From SZUA-368 sp028533045 (GTDB taxonomy: Bacteria > Spirochaetota > Spirochaetia > DSM-2461): DNA of 64,000 nt. The stretch's first letter is position 1; every line of letters begins with the position of its first letter. This document shows positions 24,469 to 33,324 of the stretch, one piece after another. The stretch is taken from positions 1-64,000 of the forward strand of contig JBNAIG010000031.1 in the NCBI GenBank assembly GCA_050031985.1, read 5' to 3'. Below the pieces are notes generated by a model. That model searched no databases and was not told the DNA's origin. It was given only the letters and a program-made list of their open reading frames with translations. The position numbers and the translations under genes are program-made.

Positions 24469-24712
24469 CAATCTGACGCTCCTGAGAAATCTTACCATCA
24501 TAATCGGCTGCTTTTATAGGGTTTATGAGGTTTTTTCTAAGTATAAACCAGGTTGGGGGAGGAAAATCACGTCTTCCTTTCTTAAAGGCTTCAAAAATTA
24601 CGAAAAATGCGCTTATTGTGTATAATACGTTAAAAATTGATTGGACAGGACCGATAAAATCATACTATATTTAGGAAAGATCACGCCACCCGGACGGTAA
24701 AGGAAGGGCATT

Positions 24713-25888
24713 ATGACAACGGTTGTGCTTGTTATTGACAGTTTTGGCATCGGGGCTCTCCCCGACGCTTCTAAATACGGGGATAGTGGGGCCAATACGG
24801 CAGCCCATATCTGTGGAATTATTAACGGTGAGAAATGGCCCTTTTTAAAGAAAATGGGTTTGGGCAATGCTTCTAACCTACTGGGAAACCCCTTACAGGG
24901 GGTTAAAATAGAAAAGAAACCGATTGCCTGGTTTGGTGTTATGAACGAAGCTTCTCCCGGGAAGGATACGACCACCGGTCATTGGGAGCTGGCGGGAATA
25001 GTGCTGGATAAACCTTTCAGCGTTTTTCCTCCCGAATATCCCTCTTTTCCGGAAGATCTCATTGAGGCCTTTCTTAAAGAATCGGGCTGCGGGGGAATCT
25101 TGGGAAACAAAGCCGCTTCGGGCACCGCCATCATTGAGGAGCTGGGAGAGGAGCACCTGAAAACGGGCTATCCCATCTGCTATACCTCGGCCGATTCGGT
25201 TTTTCAAATTGCCTGTCACAAGGATAAATATTCCATAGAAGAGTTGTATCGACTTTGTGAAATCGCCCGGAAACTGTGCGATCCCCTCCAAATCGGACGG
25301 GTTATCGCACGGCCCTTTGACGGGAAGCCGGGAGAATTCTTTCGTACTTCCGAACGGCACGATTACAGCATAGACCTGCCCGATGAAACACTTATGGATG
25401 TGCTTCAGAGGAAAGGGGTCGAGACTATTGCGGTGGGTAAAATCGGTTCGATTTTTCTGGAACAGGGGATCGATAGGTCCTATCACGATGCGGGAAATCC
25501 GGCCTGTTTGACCCGTACTTGTGAAATTCTCAGGGAGAAGACCGATAAGGATCGATTTATTTTCGTTAATTTGGTGGACACCGATATGGTTTACGGCCAC
25601 AGAAGGGATGTGGAAGGCTACTTTCAGGCGGTGGATATCATCGACTCCAAGCTTACGAAAATCCAGCCCTTTCTGAATGACGGGGACCGGGTGGTTATTA
25701 CCGGCGATCACGGTTGCGATCCCTCCTTTAAAGGAACCGATCATACCAGGGAATATGTTCCCGTTCTTTATCAGATCAAGGGGCAGCCCGGCGGTTCCGT
25801 AGGAATTCGGGGGAGCTTTGCCGATCTGGCGGCCACCATTGCCGAGAGCTACGGGGCGAAAATGAAGAACGGCAAGGGATTCTTTTAA
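24713..25888 (+). CDS. deoB: Phosphopentomutase
   Basis: This 391-residue enzyme of the alkaline phosphatase superfamily begins MTTVVLVIDSFGIGALPDAS, containing metal ligand Asp 9. It has NLVDTDMVYGHRRD, ITGDHGCDPSFKGTDHTRE and the N/D/H metal ligands of DeoB. It interconverts ribose- or deoxyribose-1-phosphate and the 5-phosphate in nucleoside salvage. GGAAGGGC precedes the ATG. No other deo gene is nearby. Its 3' end is 3 bases from the convergent thiD. Confidence 0.96.
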   Translation: MTTVVLVIDSFGIGALPDASKYGDSGANTAAHICGIINGEKWPFLKKMGLGNASNLLGNPLQGVKIEKKPIAWFGVMNEASPGKDTTTGHWELAGIVLDKPFSVFPPEYPSFPEDLIEAFLKESGCGGILGNKAASGTAIIEELGEEHLKTGYPICYTSADSVFQIACHKDKYSIEELYRLCEIARKLCDPLQIGRVIARPFDGKPGEFFRTSERHDYSIDLPDETLMDVLQRKGVETIAVGKIGSIFLEQGIDRSYHDAGNPACLTRTCEILREKTDKDRFIFVNLVDTDMVYGHRRDVEGYFQAVDIIDSKLTKIQPFLNDGDRVVITGDHGCDPSFKGTDHTREYVPVLYQIKGQPGGSVGIRGSFADLAATIAESYGAKMKNGKGFF

Positions 25889-25891
25889 GTT

Positions 25892-26716
25892 CTATTTCAT
25901 CTGTCTCGTAACGAGTTTTGTTGCCCGGGAGAAAGCTCTCTTGAGGGAATCTCCCTTGGCAAGATAAGCTGTAAGGGCTGAGGAGAGGCAGCAGCCGGTG
26001 CCGTGTGTGTGGCTGAGTGCTCGCCGCCTTTTGGTATAGGTGAAAGTTTTTTCCGGGGTGACAACTTTTTCCCTTAGTCTCCGCCCGGGGAAGTGGCCTC
26101 CCGTTAGAATGCAGCTTATGTTAAATTCACAGGCCAGTTTCCATGCCACCATTTCACCCTCCCGGGGTGATTCTGTTTTATGATCGCCTAATAGCTCCAA
26201 TTCTCTTTTATTTGGGGTAATAACATCCAGTAGGGAAAGGAGAGAACGGTACGATTCGATCTCCTCTTTTTGCAGGAAGGCGGGGCCGTGGGTGGGCGCA
26301 AAAACCGGGTCTGCCACAATTATGCTGTGGGGATGGACCTTTTTCCACTCCTTAAGAATAGTCTTGATAAGGCTGATCTGGTCTTCGCCGAAGAGGGCGC
26401 CTATCTTGATAGCCCGGGGCTTGTCTTCCCTTAAGTGGGTCTCTATCTGTAGACGGAGAATCTCCGGTGAAACTTTTTCAATGGCTTCCACTCCGTATTG
26501 TCCCTGCACGGTTACCGCCGTAGCGGCTCCCCTAACAGTGCAACCCAGACCTTCCGCCGTCCTCCTGTCCCGGTCCAATCCGGCCCCGCCGGAAGAATCG
26601 AGTCCCCCAATAAAAAGTACGGTTCTATTTGACTTTTTGCCGACCCGATTCCGCCACAGCTTGGGCGGGGAAAGCTTTCCCTCACCAAGGCTGTGGAGAT
26701 AGATGACATTTGGCAT
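25892..26716 (-). CDS. thiD: Hydroxymethylpyrimidine (phosphate) kinase ThiD
   Basis: This 274-residue PfkB/ribokinase-fold protein has GGLDSSGGAGL near residue 35 and SHTHGTGCCLSSALTAYL (anion hole and catalytic region) near 240. ThiD phosphorylates HMP-P to HMP-PP for coupling to the thiazole. It is the last gene of the riboswitch-thi4-thiE-thiC-thiD operon. The ATG at 26716 shares a base with the thiC stop (TAATG). A 12-residue longer frame is unlikely. The N-terminal motif deviates from the more common GSDSSGGAG. Confidence 0.88.
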   Translation of the reverse strand: MPNVIYLHSLGEGKLSPPKLWRNRVGKKSNRTVLFIGGLDSSGGAGLDRDRRTAEGLGCTVRGAATAVTVQGQYGVEAIEKVSPEILRLQIETHLREDKPRAIKIGALFGEDQISLIKTILKEWKKVHPHSIIVADPVFAPTHGPAFLQKEEIESYRSLLSLLDVITPNKRELELLGDHKTESPREGEMVAWKLACEFNISCILTGGHFPGRRLREKVVTPEKTFTYTKRRRALSHTHGTGCCLSSALTAYLAKGDSLKRAFSRATKLVTRQMK

Positions 26717-27993
26717 TAATGGTTGTCTCCGCGATTCGTCCGCAGGGCACAAAGCTTACCGCACATGGTACAGTGGTCTTCCTCGTTCGACTCCGATTCG
26801 GCCCGCCGGGTCCTGGCTCTTTCTCCGTCCAGGGCCAGGTCAAACTGGCTTTCCCAGTCAAAACTCTTCCGGGCACGGGACATGGACCGGTCCTGTTCGG
26901 CCGCACCGGCCACGCCTTTTACGATATCCGCCGCGTGGGCGGCAATACGACTGGCCATGACACCGTCCCGTACATCCTGTTCATTGGGAAGGCAGAGGTG
27001 TTCCGCCGGGGTGACGTAGCAGAGGAAATCCGCTCCCGCCGAAGCGGCAACAGCACCGCCTATGGCTCCGGCGATATGGTCGTATCCGGGGGCAATGTCG
27101 GTGACCAGAGGGCCGAGTACGTAAAAAGGGGCTCCCTTGCAGAGTTGCTTCTGCAGGGTAACGTTAGCTTCTACATGGTTAAGAGGCAGATGGCCCGGCC
27201 CTTCTACCATGACCTGTACACCCCGTTCCCGGGCCCGTTCAACCAGTTCACCCAGGACCATAAGTTCAGCAAGCTGGGCCCTGTCCGTACTGTCCGCCTG
27301 CCCTCCGGGACGCATTCCGTCTCCCAGACTCAGGGTAACGTCGTGTTCAAAGGCGATATCCAGCAATCGGTCATAGTCTTCGTATAGGGGATTTTCTTTG
27401 TCGTTGACAATCATCCACTGGCGAATGAGGGAGCCTCCCCGGCTTACGATACCGGCGGTACGTATACTTTCGTCTATGAAGGGGAGGGTTTTGCGGCAGA
27501 CTCCGCAGTGGAGGGTCATAAAGTCTACGCCCGCCTTGGCCTGTCGTTCTATCTCTTCAAAAAGCATCTCCCCGGTCATTTCCCGCAGGGCGATATTTTG
27601 TGCCATGAGATCCGCCATGACCAGGTAGAGGGGAACGGTGCCCACCATGACGGGCGATTCGGAAAGAATGCGATCCAGCACATCCCGAGCGCCCGGCCCG
27701 GTGGAGAGGTCCATGACACTGTCCGCCCCGCTCTCTATACAAACCTGCAATTTCTCCAGTTCTTCATCGGGGCAGTTGTGGTCCGCCGACGTTCCAATAT
27801 TGGCGTTGACCTTGGTTTTCGTGCCTTTTCCCACGGCGCGGGCAGGAAAATCTCGGTTGTTGTTGCGGGGGATAACCAAGGTTCCTGCGGCCAGTCCTTC
27901 CCGTATGAGTTCCGGCTCCACCCCTTCGTGGCGGGCCGCTTCTATCATTACTTCCGTTATGGCCCCGTCCAGGGCCTGCTGCATCTGTGTCAT
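26716..27993 (-). CDS. thiC: Phosphomethylpyrimidine synthase ThiC
   Basis: This 425-residue radical-SAM enzyme converts aminoimidazole ribotide to HMP-P. Conserved segments include GTKTKVNANIGTS, MDLSTG, HCGVC, EGPGHLPLN and the C-terminal Fe-S motif CTMCGKLC. It belongs to the short ThiC form without the N-terminal extension. The cluster motif reads CX2CX3C, one residue shorter than the CX2CX4C usually quoted. The ATG at 27993 overlaps the thiE stop (ATGA) after a GGAGG; the longer frame to 28059 lies inside thiE and is rejected. Confidence 0.95.
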   Translation of the reverse strand: MTQMQQALDGAITEVMIEAARHEGVEPELIREGLAAGTLVIPRNNNRDFPARAVGKGTKTKVNANIGTSADHNCPDEELEKLQVCIESGADSVMDLSTGPGARDVLDRILSESPVMVGTVPLYLVMADLMAQNIALREMTGEMLFEEIERQAKAGVDFMTLHCGVCRKTLPFIDESIRTAGIVSRGGSLIRQWMIVNDKENPLYEDYDRLLDIAFEHDVTLSLGDGMRPGGQADSTDRAQLAELMVLGELVERARERGVQVMVEGPGHLPLNHVEANVTLQKQLCKGAPFYVLGPLVTDIAPGYDHIAGAIGGAVAASAGADFLCYVTPAEHLCLPNEQDVRDGVMASRIAAHAADIVKGVAGAAEQDRSMSRARKSFDWESQFDLALDGERARTRRAESESNEEDHCTMCGKLCALRTNRGDNH

Positions 27994-28619
27994 TTGGCTG
28001 CCTCCAGCATCTTTTGAATCCCTTCGATTCGCTTGATCAGTTCCTCTTCCCTTTGGCACTCCATGAAGTGGCGTACCAGACAGACATTCCGGGCCCCGGC
28101 GGAGATGACTTCTTCCAGGTTCTCCGGAAAAAGTCCTCCTATGGCTACCACAGGTACCGGTGATTGGGCCACAATCAGTCCCAGCTGTTCCGTTCCTACG
28201 GCGGGATCGGGGATTTTTTTGGTGGGAGTGGGGAATATCGGCCCAAAACCGATGTAATCGGGCTTCTCCTGCCAGGCCCGTCGGGCCTGCTCAGGGGAAT
28301 GGGTGGAAAGTCCGCGGACCTTCTCTTTCCCAGGGAAAAACAGAAGGCTCTGCTCCAGAGTCAGGTCACCCTGACCCAGATGAAGCCCGTCGGCATCGAC
28401 CAGTCGGCTTAGATCGGCCCGGTCATTGATAATCAGCTTTGTATCCGTTCCTTCCGTTACTTCTCTAATCTCCTCGGCCGCTTTTAGGGTATCCCGGTCG
28501 GAAAAATCCTTTTCTCGCAGTTGGAGGAATTTCACTCCCCGGGCTACGCAGGCCTCGGCCAGGACCCGGTAGGGGAGGTGGGGTTTGGTAACGATGAAAT
28601 AGAGACCGAAATCATCCAT
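27990..28619 (-). CDS. thiE: Thiamine-phosphate synthase ThiE
   Basis: This 209-residue TIM-barrel protein has LQLREKDF (near 32), INDRADL (near 60), DGLHLGQGDL and YIGFGPIFPTPTK, all diagnostic for ThiE. It joins HMP-PP and the thiazole phosphate to give thiamine phosphate. It overlaps thi4 at its start and thiC at its end, so the operon is tightly coupled. Confidence 0.96.
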   Translation of the reverse strand: MDDFGLYFIVTKPHLPYRVLAEACVARGVKFLQLREKDFSDRDTLKAAEEIREVTEGTDTKLIINDRADLSRLVDADGLHLGQGDLTLEQSLLFFPGKEKVRGLSTHSPEQARRAWQEKPDYIGFGPIFPTPTKKIPDPAVGTEQLGLIVAQSPVPVVAIGGLFPENLEEVISAGARNVCLVRHFMECQREEELIKRIEGIQKMLEAAK

Positions 28620-29412
28620 TGTCTTTGTCCAGCTCGGCCAGGATCAGTTCGGCTGTTTTCTTGCCGGAGAGGAGCATTCCCCCGAAAATGGGGCCCATGC
28701 GGAAGCTGCCGTATACTCCGTTGGCGGCCATCCCGGATACATAGAGGCCGGGAAAGGGAGAGCCGGTGTTTTCCACGGTGAGTTTTTCCCCCTGACGGGC
28801 ATTGAGGGACATCTCTCCGCTGATTCCTCCGGTGGGCGTATTGAGGGTTATGTTATTTTTCGCTGCGGCGGTTTTACACACTTCAGAAGGGTGGCCGGTA
28901 GCATCCAGAACGGTGCGGGCGCAGATGGTAATGGGGTCTACGTGCATGTCCAGTCTTCGGATGGGGTTCCAGTTTACTACCAGACCGTTAATACGGCTGC
29001 CCTCTTCGTTCATCATCACGTCTTCTACGCACATGCCGTTGAAAATCGCCGCGCCGGAGGCACAGGCCTGATGGATGAGACCGGAAGTACACTCTACGGA
29101 ATCGGCTGTTACCAGCTCCTCCGAGTAGTCACGGTAGTTGATGGAAAGGTCGTCCAAAACGGAGGTGGCCTCTTTCTGCACAACGAGGGCGCTAAAGAGC
29201 ATGGCTCCTCCCCACATGCCGCCGCCGGGGGCGAGTTTGGATTCGAACAGGGCTACTTTTTTGCCCGCCCGAGCCAAATAGGCTGCCGCTACGAGACCGG
29301 AGGGGCCGGCTCCTACGATGGCCGTATCCACGACAAGATGGTTGTTAAGCTTTTCCTGGAATCGGTCCAGAATACCCTTGGTAATGGTGAGTTCAAATGT
29401 CTGTTCCACCAC
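28612..29412 (-). CDS. thi4: Thiazole synthase, Thi4 type (sulfide-dependent)
   Basis: This 266-residue protein has the dinucleotide fold VGAGPSGLVAAAYLAR near residue 33, an acidic strand end (ALFES), and GGGMWGGAM. It makes the thiazole moiety from NAD and glycine. Yeast Thi4 donates sulfur from a Cys in CCMDP; here the matching segment reads LDMHVDPITI, with His, as in archaeal enzymes that use free sulfide catalytically. I choose the GTG at 29412, five bases after AGAGGAG. The open frame up to 29574 runs into the riboswitch and cannot all be coding. Confidence 0.92.
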   Translation of the reverse strand: MVEQTFELTITKGILDRFQEKLNNHLVVDTAIVGAGPSGLVAAAYLARAGKKVALFESKLAPGGGMWGGAMLFSALVVQKEATSVLDDLSINYRDYSEELVTADSVECTSGLIHQACASGAAIFNGMCVEDVMMNEEGSRINGLVVNWNPIRRLDMHVDPITICARTVLDATGHPSEVCKTAAAKNNITLNTPTGGISGEMSLNARQGEKLTVENTGSPFPGLYVSGMAANGVYGSFRMGPIFGGMLLSGKKTAELILAELDKDNG

Positions 29413-29450
29413 AAATTCTCCTCTTCGGGCTTTTACCCGGATGAATTTGT
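29411..29450 (-). promoter_or_regulatory. Hairpin enclosing the thi4 ribosome-binding site
   Basis: On the - strand ACAAATTC (29450-29443) pairs with GAATTTGT (29418-29411), which covers the GTG start and abuts the AGAGGAG. CGGG/CCCG forms an inner stem. It lies between the TPP aptamer and the gene, and could be the translational expression platform. Confidence 0.5.
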
Positions 29451-29535
29451 AAACGGAGTCCTGATTATGAATGGAAGTTATTAGATGAAGAGCTTTAGGA
29501 AAATGGTCCGATGCCATTTTTGAAGGAAGCTCTCT

Positions 29536-29609
29536 GCTCTTTCCCTTCGCCGGTACTAACCGGATCAGGTTCAAAGGGTATAATCTCAGCCGTTAGGCAC
29601 CCCTAGAAC
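29536..29609 (-). promoter_or_regulatory. TPP riboswitch (THI box)
   Basis: The - strand contains the conserved THI-box pieces GGGGTGCC, CTGAGATTATACCC, TTTGAACCTGATCCGGTTAG and TACCGGCGAAGGGA in the right order. It senses thiamine pyrophosphate and precedes the thi4-thiE-thiC-thiD operon. No strong terminator follows, so control is probably at translation initiation. Confidence 0.95.
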
Positions 29610-29646
29610 GTTTACTTGAGCTTAGGATGGCATGGGGAAAGGGGAT

Positions 29647-29675
29647 TTGTCAAGTCCGGTTTTTTGCATTATAAT
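29647..29675 (+). promoter_or_regulatory. Promoter of the outer-membrane-type protein gene at 29722
   Basis: TTGTCA (29647-29652), 17-base spacer, TATAAT (29670-29675). Its -35 overlaps a TTGACA on the other strand (29648-29653) that could serve the thi operon, whose -10 would be a weak CATCCT. Confidence 0.75.
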
Positions 29676-29721
29676 TATAAGACACACCCGGGTTCCAGCG
29701 TGAGTATGTGAGGCGTCTGTT

Positions 29722-30876
29722 ATGAATGGTAAGAGAGTGCTAATTCTTGGGGCAATAACGGTTTTGACTATAGGGCGGGTCTTGGCGGTAGGGGATGTTT
29801 TAAAGATTGATTTTCTTCTGAGGGAAGGCCTGGAAGAGAACTACTCCGAGATAGAAATGTTGTCCATTAGACTGGATGATGACAGTCGGCAAGAGTTGTA
29901 TCGGGAATACCGGAAAGAACCGCTTGCCCCATTGATTATTAATTTTCTTCCCTTTGGGCCCGGTTCTTTTATACAGGGAGACAGGGAGTCGGCCGGTAGA
30001 ATCGCCCGGAGAGGGCTTTATGCTACTGGCTGTGCTGTCGGGATGATTTGGGGAGGAGTTGAAGCCTTTGATGGAGGAAGTGAGATCTTTTATCTTGGTT
30101 TTTTAGTCGCCTTCAACACCCTGTGGGTCTATAACAGATACGATAGCTTCATTAGCCCTTTCAGATACGCCCGCAAGTACAATAGTTTACTGGGTGAAGC
30201 TCTAGCCATTGATGATCTTATTATTGGTAATCCCAGGCGAGAGGCCGATGCCGCTCCTATTTCTTTTTCTCAACGAAACGATGTCATATCATTAGCCTTA
30301 TCTACTCCCTTTTCCTTTGATTCCACCCGGTTTTCCTACCGGGAACAGTATACTGACATTGAAATGCATAACAATATTCATAATGATTTTTATGAAGTTT
30401 CTCTCCTGTTAACCTACACCCGGATAAGTCAGAAAGGCTTCACTCTTGTTATTCCCCTTTCCGCATCCTATGGAGAAGGATTGATGAATGGTTGGGGTGG
30501 GGAAGATCCCAGTGGAGTGGATGAATATCCGATCACCGGTTCCCATCTCAAAGGGGATATCCTCCTGGGATATTCTATGGGCCTAGATAAAAGGCACTAT
30601 TTTACATTCGCCCTTGGTCAGGGGGTTCTCTATGAATATTTCGAAGCTGAAAATATCTATTATCCTTTAAGGCTTTACGGTTCTTACCACTGCATCACAG
30701 GACTGGTTTCCTACAAGCTCCAAACCCGTACCTCATGGAATTGGGAATTTTCTTTCCTGGCCAGTATGGGATGGAGCGATTCGATGGTTCTTGATTCGCC
30801 TACATACGGTAAACTTAGTGGAAAGGGAACTATAGTTTACCTTCATCCGTCGGTGGGATTATGCTACGCTTTTTAA
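29722..30876 (+). CDS. Putative outer-membrane protein of spirochaete type
   Basis: This 384-residue protein has a signal peptide (cleavage near RVLAVG). A segment FLPFGPGSFIQGDRESAG (near 75-92) with two following hydrophobic stretches resembles the P13-like proteins of spirochaetes. The beta-rich C-terminal half has alternating aromatic residues and ends in Tyr-Ala-Phe, as outer-membrane barrels do. It is likely a surface or porin-like protein. The family assignment is tentative. It has its own strong promoter and is monocistronic. Confidence 0.75.
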   Translation: MNGKRVLILGAITVLTIGRVLAVGDVLKIDFLLREGLEENYSEIEMLSIRLDDDSRQELYREYRKEPLAPLIINFLPFGPGSFIQGDRESAGRIARRGLYATGCAVGMIWGGVEAFDGGSEIFYLGFLVAFNTLWVYNRYDSFISPFRYARKYNSLLGEALAIDDLIIGNPRREADAAPISFSQRNDVISLALSTPFSFDSTRFSYREQYTDIEMHNNIHNDFYEVSLLLTYTRISQKGFTLVIPLSASYGEGLMNGWGGEDPSGVDEYPITGSHLKGDILLGYSMGLDKRHYFTFALGQGVLYEYFEAENIYYPLRLYGSYHCITGLVSYKLQTRTSWNWEFSFLASMGWSDSMVLDSPTYGKLSGKGTIVYLHPSVGLCYAF

Positions 30877-31040
30877 AATCTTATGGTGAGACGACTTTTG
30901 TATGAGGACTTGCCCAATGATATAAGCCCCTCATCTTCTATTTTTACCAATCGAAGCTTCAAAAGGGCCAAGGATTCAACTTGCTAAACGGCGGGGGGGA
31001 TGGAATAATTAAAACATATAAAATAAAGAGGGTTATTATA

Positions 31041-32156
31041 TTGTTAACTAAGATGGAGCAAGCTATCGTTGATTTTGAGAAGGACCGGGTTATTGCCTTG
31101 GCCGAATCCTGTCTGGAAAAGGAGCCTATTTGTATTGGCGACTGTCCGGCGCCTTTGTCCAAGGGGGGGCCGAACGAGTATTTTTCCCAGAGCGATTACT
31201 GGTGGCCCAATCCGGATACGGAAGATAACCTTCCCTGGGTGCGCCATGACGGGGAAACGAACCCGGACAACTTTGACGATCATCGTATTTTGGTGCGACG
31301 TATGCGAAAGGTGGTTTGTGCCGAGGCGGCGGCCTATAAATTAACGGGTGATGAAAAATACGCTCAGCAGGCTGTGAAATTTCTTCGGGCCTGGTTTCTT
31401 ACACCCAAAACCAGAATGGAGCCCACCCTGAATTACAGCCAGGTTGTTTTGGGCCGTTTTGATAACGGCGGACGTAGGGGCGGAATTATCGATACTCTCC
31501 ATTTCATAGAGTTACCTTTGGCTATTTTGGAACTGAAAAAGTCTGAAGCCATGGACAATGAGACCTTTGAGGGACTTAAGGCCTGGTTTAACGACTATAT
31601 TGATTTTATGATGCATTCCAAGCTGGGTAAGGGCGAATTCGACCAGGTGAATAACCACGGGGTGGCCTGGGTAGTTCAGGCGACTCTTTATGCCAAACTG
31701 GCCGGTCGTGAGGATGTTACGGAGATTTGCCGTAACCGTTTCAAGGAAGACTTTCTGGTGAACCAGATGGCCGAAAACGGAACCTTTCCCGAGGAGTTGG
31801 CCCGTACAAAACCTTACAATTATTCCTTGTTTATCATGGACTTACTTTCTATTCTGGCCTATCACCTTTCTACGCCGGAAGAGAATCTTTTTGAGTATAA
31901 AACGGAATCGGGGAAGAGCATGCAGACCGGTTTGGACTTTATTATTCCCGTTACCAAGGATAAGGGGTCATGGCCCTATCATAAGGACGTGGAGCACTTT
32001 GAATCCTATCCTACCCGTCAGATCTACCTCCTTCTGACGGCGTTGAATAGGGATGATAAGGATCTGTTGGACTTCTGGATGAGTTTTGATCCGGAACCGA
32101 CCGACATTGAGGTCCGCCGGAACCTGGCCATGCGCCAGCCGGTTCTCTGGTTCTAG
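31041..32156 (+). CDS. Alginate-lyase-family protein (PL5-like fold), cytoplasmic
   Basis: This 371-residue protein has the family hallmarks YSQVVLGRFDNGGRRGGIID (near 137-156), VNNHGVAWVVQ (near 210) and GTFPEELARTKPYNYSLF (near 255). These include the Asn-His and Arg/Tyr catalytic residues of the alpha/alpha-toroid alginate lyases. No signal peptide is present, so it would act on imported oligouronides. I use the TTG at 31041, eight bases after GAGGG; ATG 31053 or 30981 are alternatives. It is monocistronic, convergent with the CsgG-like gene. Confidence 0.85.
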   Translation: MLTKMEQAIVDFEKDRVIALAESCLEKEPICIGDCPAPLSKGGPNEYFSQSDYWWPNPDTEDNLPWVRHDGETNPDNFDDHRILVRRMRKVVCAEAAAYKLTGDEKYAQQAVKFLRAWFLTPKTRMEPTLNYSQVVLGRFDNGGRRGGIIDTLHFIELPLAILELKKSEAMDNETFEGLKAWFNDYIDFMMHSKLGKGEFDQVNNHGVAWVVQATLYAKLAGREDVTEICRNRFKEDFLVNQMAENGTFPEELARTKPYNYSLFIMDLLSILAYHLSTPEENLFEYKTESGKSMQTGLDFIIPVTKDKGSWPYHKDVEHFESYPTRQIYLLLTALNRDDKDLLDFWMSFDPEPTDIEVRRNLAMRQPVLWF

Positions 32157-32157
32157 T

Positions 32158-33324
32158 TTATTCCCGGTGCATTCCCTGGCGGATGTCCGTCCGGATTAGT
32201 TCCCAGTCGGCGCTTATGTGGTTCTGGTATTTGGTATCCAATTCCAACTCCAGTTCCACTATGCCGACGGTGGCTTTAAAAGCTATTTCCTGTCCTTTGG
32301 GACAGGTCCAGTAATACTCTTTCCTGTCGCTGTTATATTCAATAAAAACAAGAGCATTCACACTTCCTTCTTCTTCTCCGGGGGAGATATTTACGGAGAG
32401 GCTTCCCTCTATGGGGCGGCCTTTTTGATCCTGGAAAGAAAAGGGGACGCCGTCCCCTGCATAGAGGGTGGGCGCCCCGTCGTAGAAGTCGGCTTCTTCC
32501 TCTATGATAGTACGCATATTATAAAGCCATTCGTTAAAATGACGGCTTTTGTCTTCCAATACCAGGGTGGTTCGGGAAAAGATTTCAAAGCTTTCTTCCC
32601 ACTTTTCAAATCGGAGTTCCGGCCCTTTTACTACGCCAAAATCAGCTCCCAGGTCTACCATAATAGTATGTTCTCCCGGGGGGAGTTCCATTATGGTGGG
32701 GGCTGTTCTGTCTCCGGTGGTATAGCCGTAAAACTCACCGTCAATATAAAGACGGGCGTCAATCAGGTGGGAGTAGAACTTAAGGGTTCCCGGGTCCCGG
32801 GGAATGTGCTTAAGGATGGGCTGGGCCGAATCGCTGCTGCGGTAGAAGACTTTTTTACCGGTTAGTTCTCCCACCAGCTTTTCGGCGGTCATATGAAAGA
32901 GGTCCTCGCTGTCTCCTCTTGTTGAGAAGGAGGTTACCTGACCCGTTTCTACTTCGGTCAGGCTTATATCGAGGAGAACTTCTGTATCCATTACGATAAA
33001 ATTGCCTGCGCAGAGATAGTCACAGCCCAGGATTTTTCCTATTTCCACGGTGCTTGCCTCATCTATGACGCCGCTCACCTGCATTTTCTGTTCGTCCAAT
33101 ATGTTTTGAAGTCGGGTTCTGTCCACAAGGACAATATCCCGGTTTTGGGTAAGATCTTCCTTGATGAGGGCCATGGCCAGGGTGCCCATATAGTCGTAAT
33201 CGTTCACCTCATCCATGTTTTCAAAGTCCATAAGGGCCAGGGTTACCGGTCCACTCTGTTGAGCTACCAGCTTAAGGGTACCTGTCAATATGAGCAGGAG
33301 CAGAACTATCCTAACTGTTTTCAT
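32158..33324 (-). CDS. Exported CsgG-like protein with PEGA-type domain
   Basis: This 388-residue protein has a signal peptide (MKTVRIVLLLLILTGTLKLVAQ). The N-terminal 150 residues have the CsgG-like pattern ALMDFENM and VLVDRTRLQNILDEQK followed by GKILGCDYLCAGNF. Later YIDGEFYGYTTG and ELPPGEHTI look like a PEGA repeat. Proteins of this kind are common in spirochaetes and sit in the periplasm or outer membrane, but no transport role is proven. It overlaps the HAD phosphatase gene by 14 bases. Confidence 0.8.
   Translation of the reverse strand: MKTVRIVLLLLILTGTLKLVAQQSGPVTLALMDFENMDEVNDYDYMGTLAMALIKEDLTQNRDIVLVDRTRLQNILDEQKMQVSGVIDEASTVEIGKILGCDYLCAGNFIVMDTEVLLDISLTEVETGQVTSFSTRGDSEDLFHMTAEKLVGELTGKKVFYRSSDSAQPILKHIPRDPGTLKFYSHLIDARLYIDGEFYGYTTGDRTAPTIMELPPGEHTIMVDLGADFGVVKGPELRFEKWEESFEIFSRTTLVLEDKSRHFNEWLYNMRTIIEEEADFYDGAPTLYAGDGVPFSFQDQKGRPIEGSLSVNISPGEEEGSVNALVFIEYNSDRKEYYWTCPKGQEIAFKATVGIVELELELDTKYQNHISADWELIRTDIRQGMHRE

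Noticed and set aside
24490..24530. Sigma-28-like element (GCCGATTA) upstream of the ankyrin gene
   Set aside because: The -10 box is good, but TAAA is only 13 bases away, so the spacing does not fit; no flagellar link.
29413..29574. Long N-terminal extension of Thi4
   Set aside because: It runs back into the TPP riboswitch; a GTG with a good Shine-Dalgarno at 29412 gives the normal family length.
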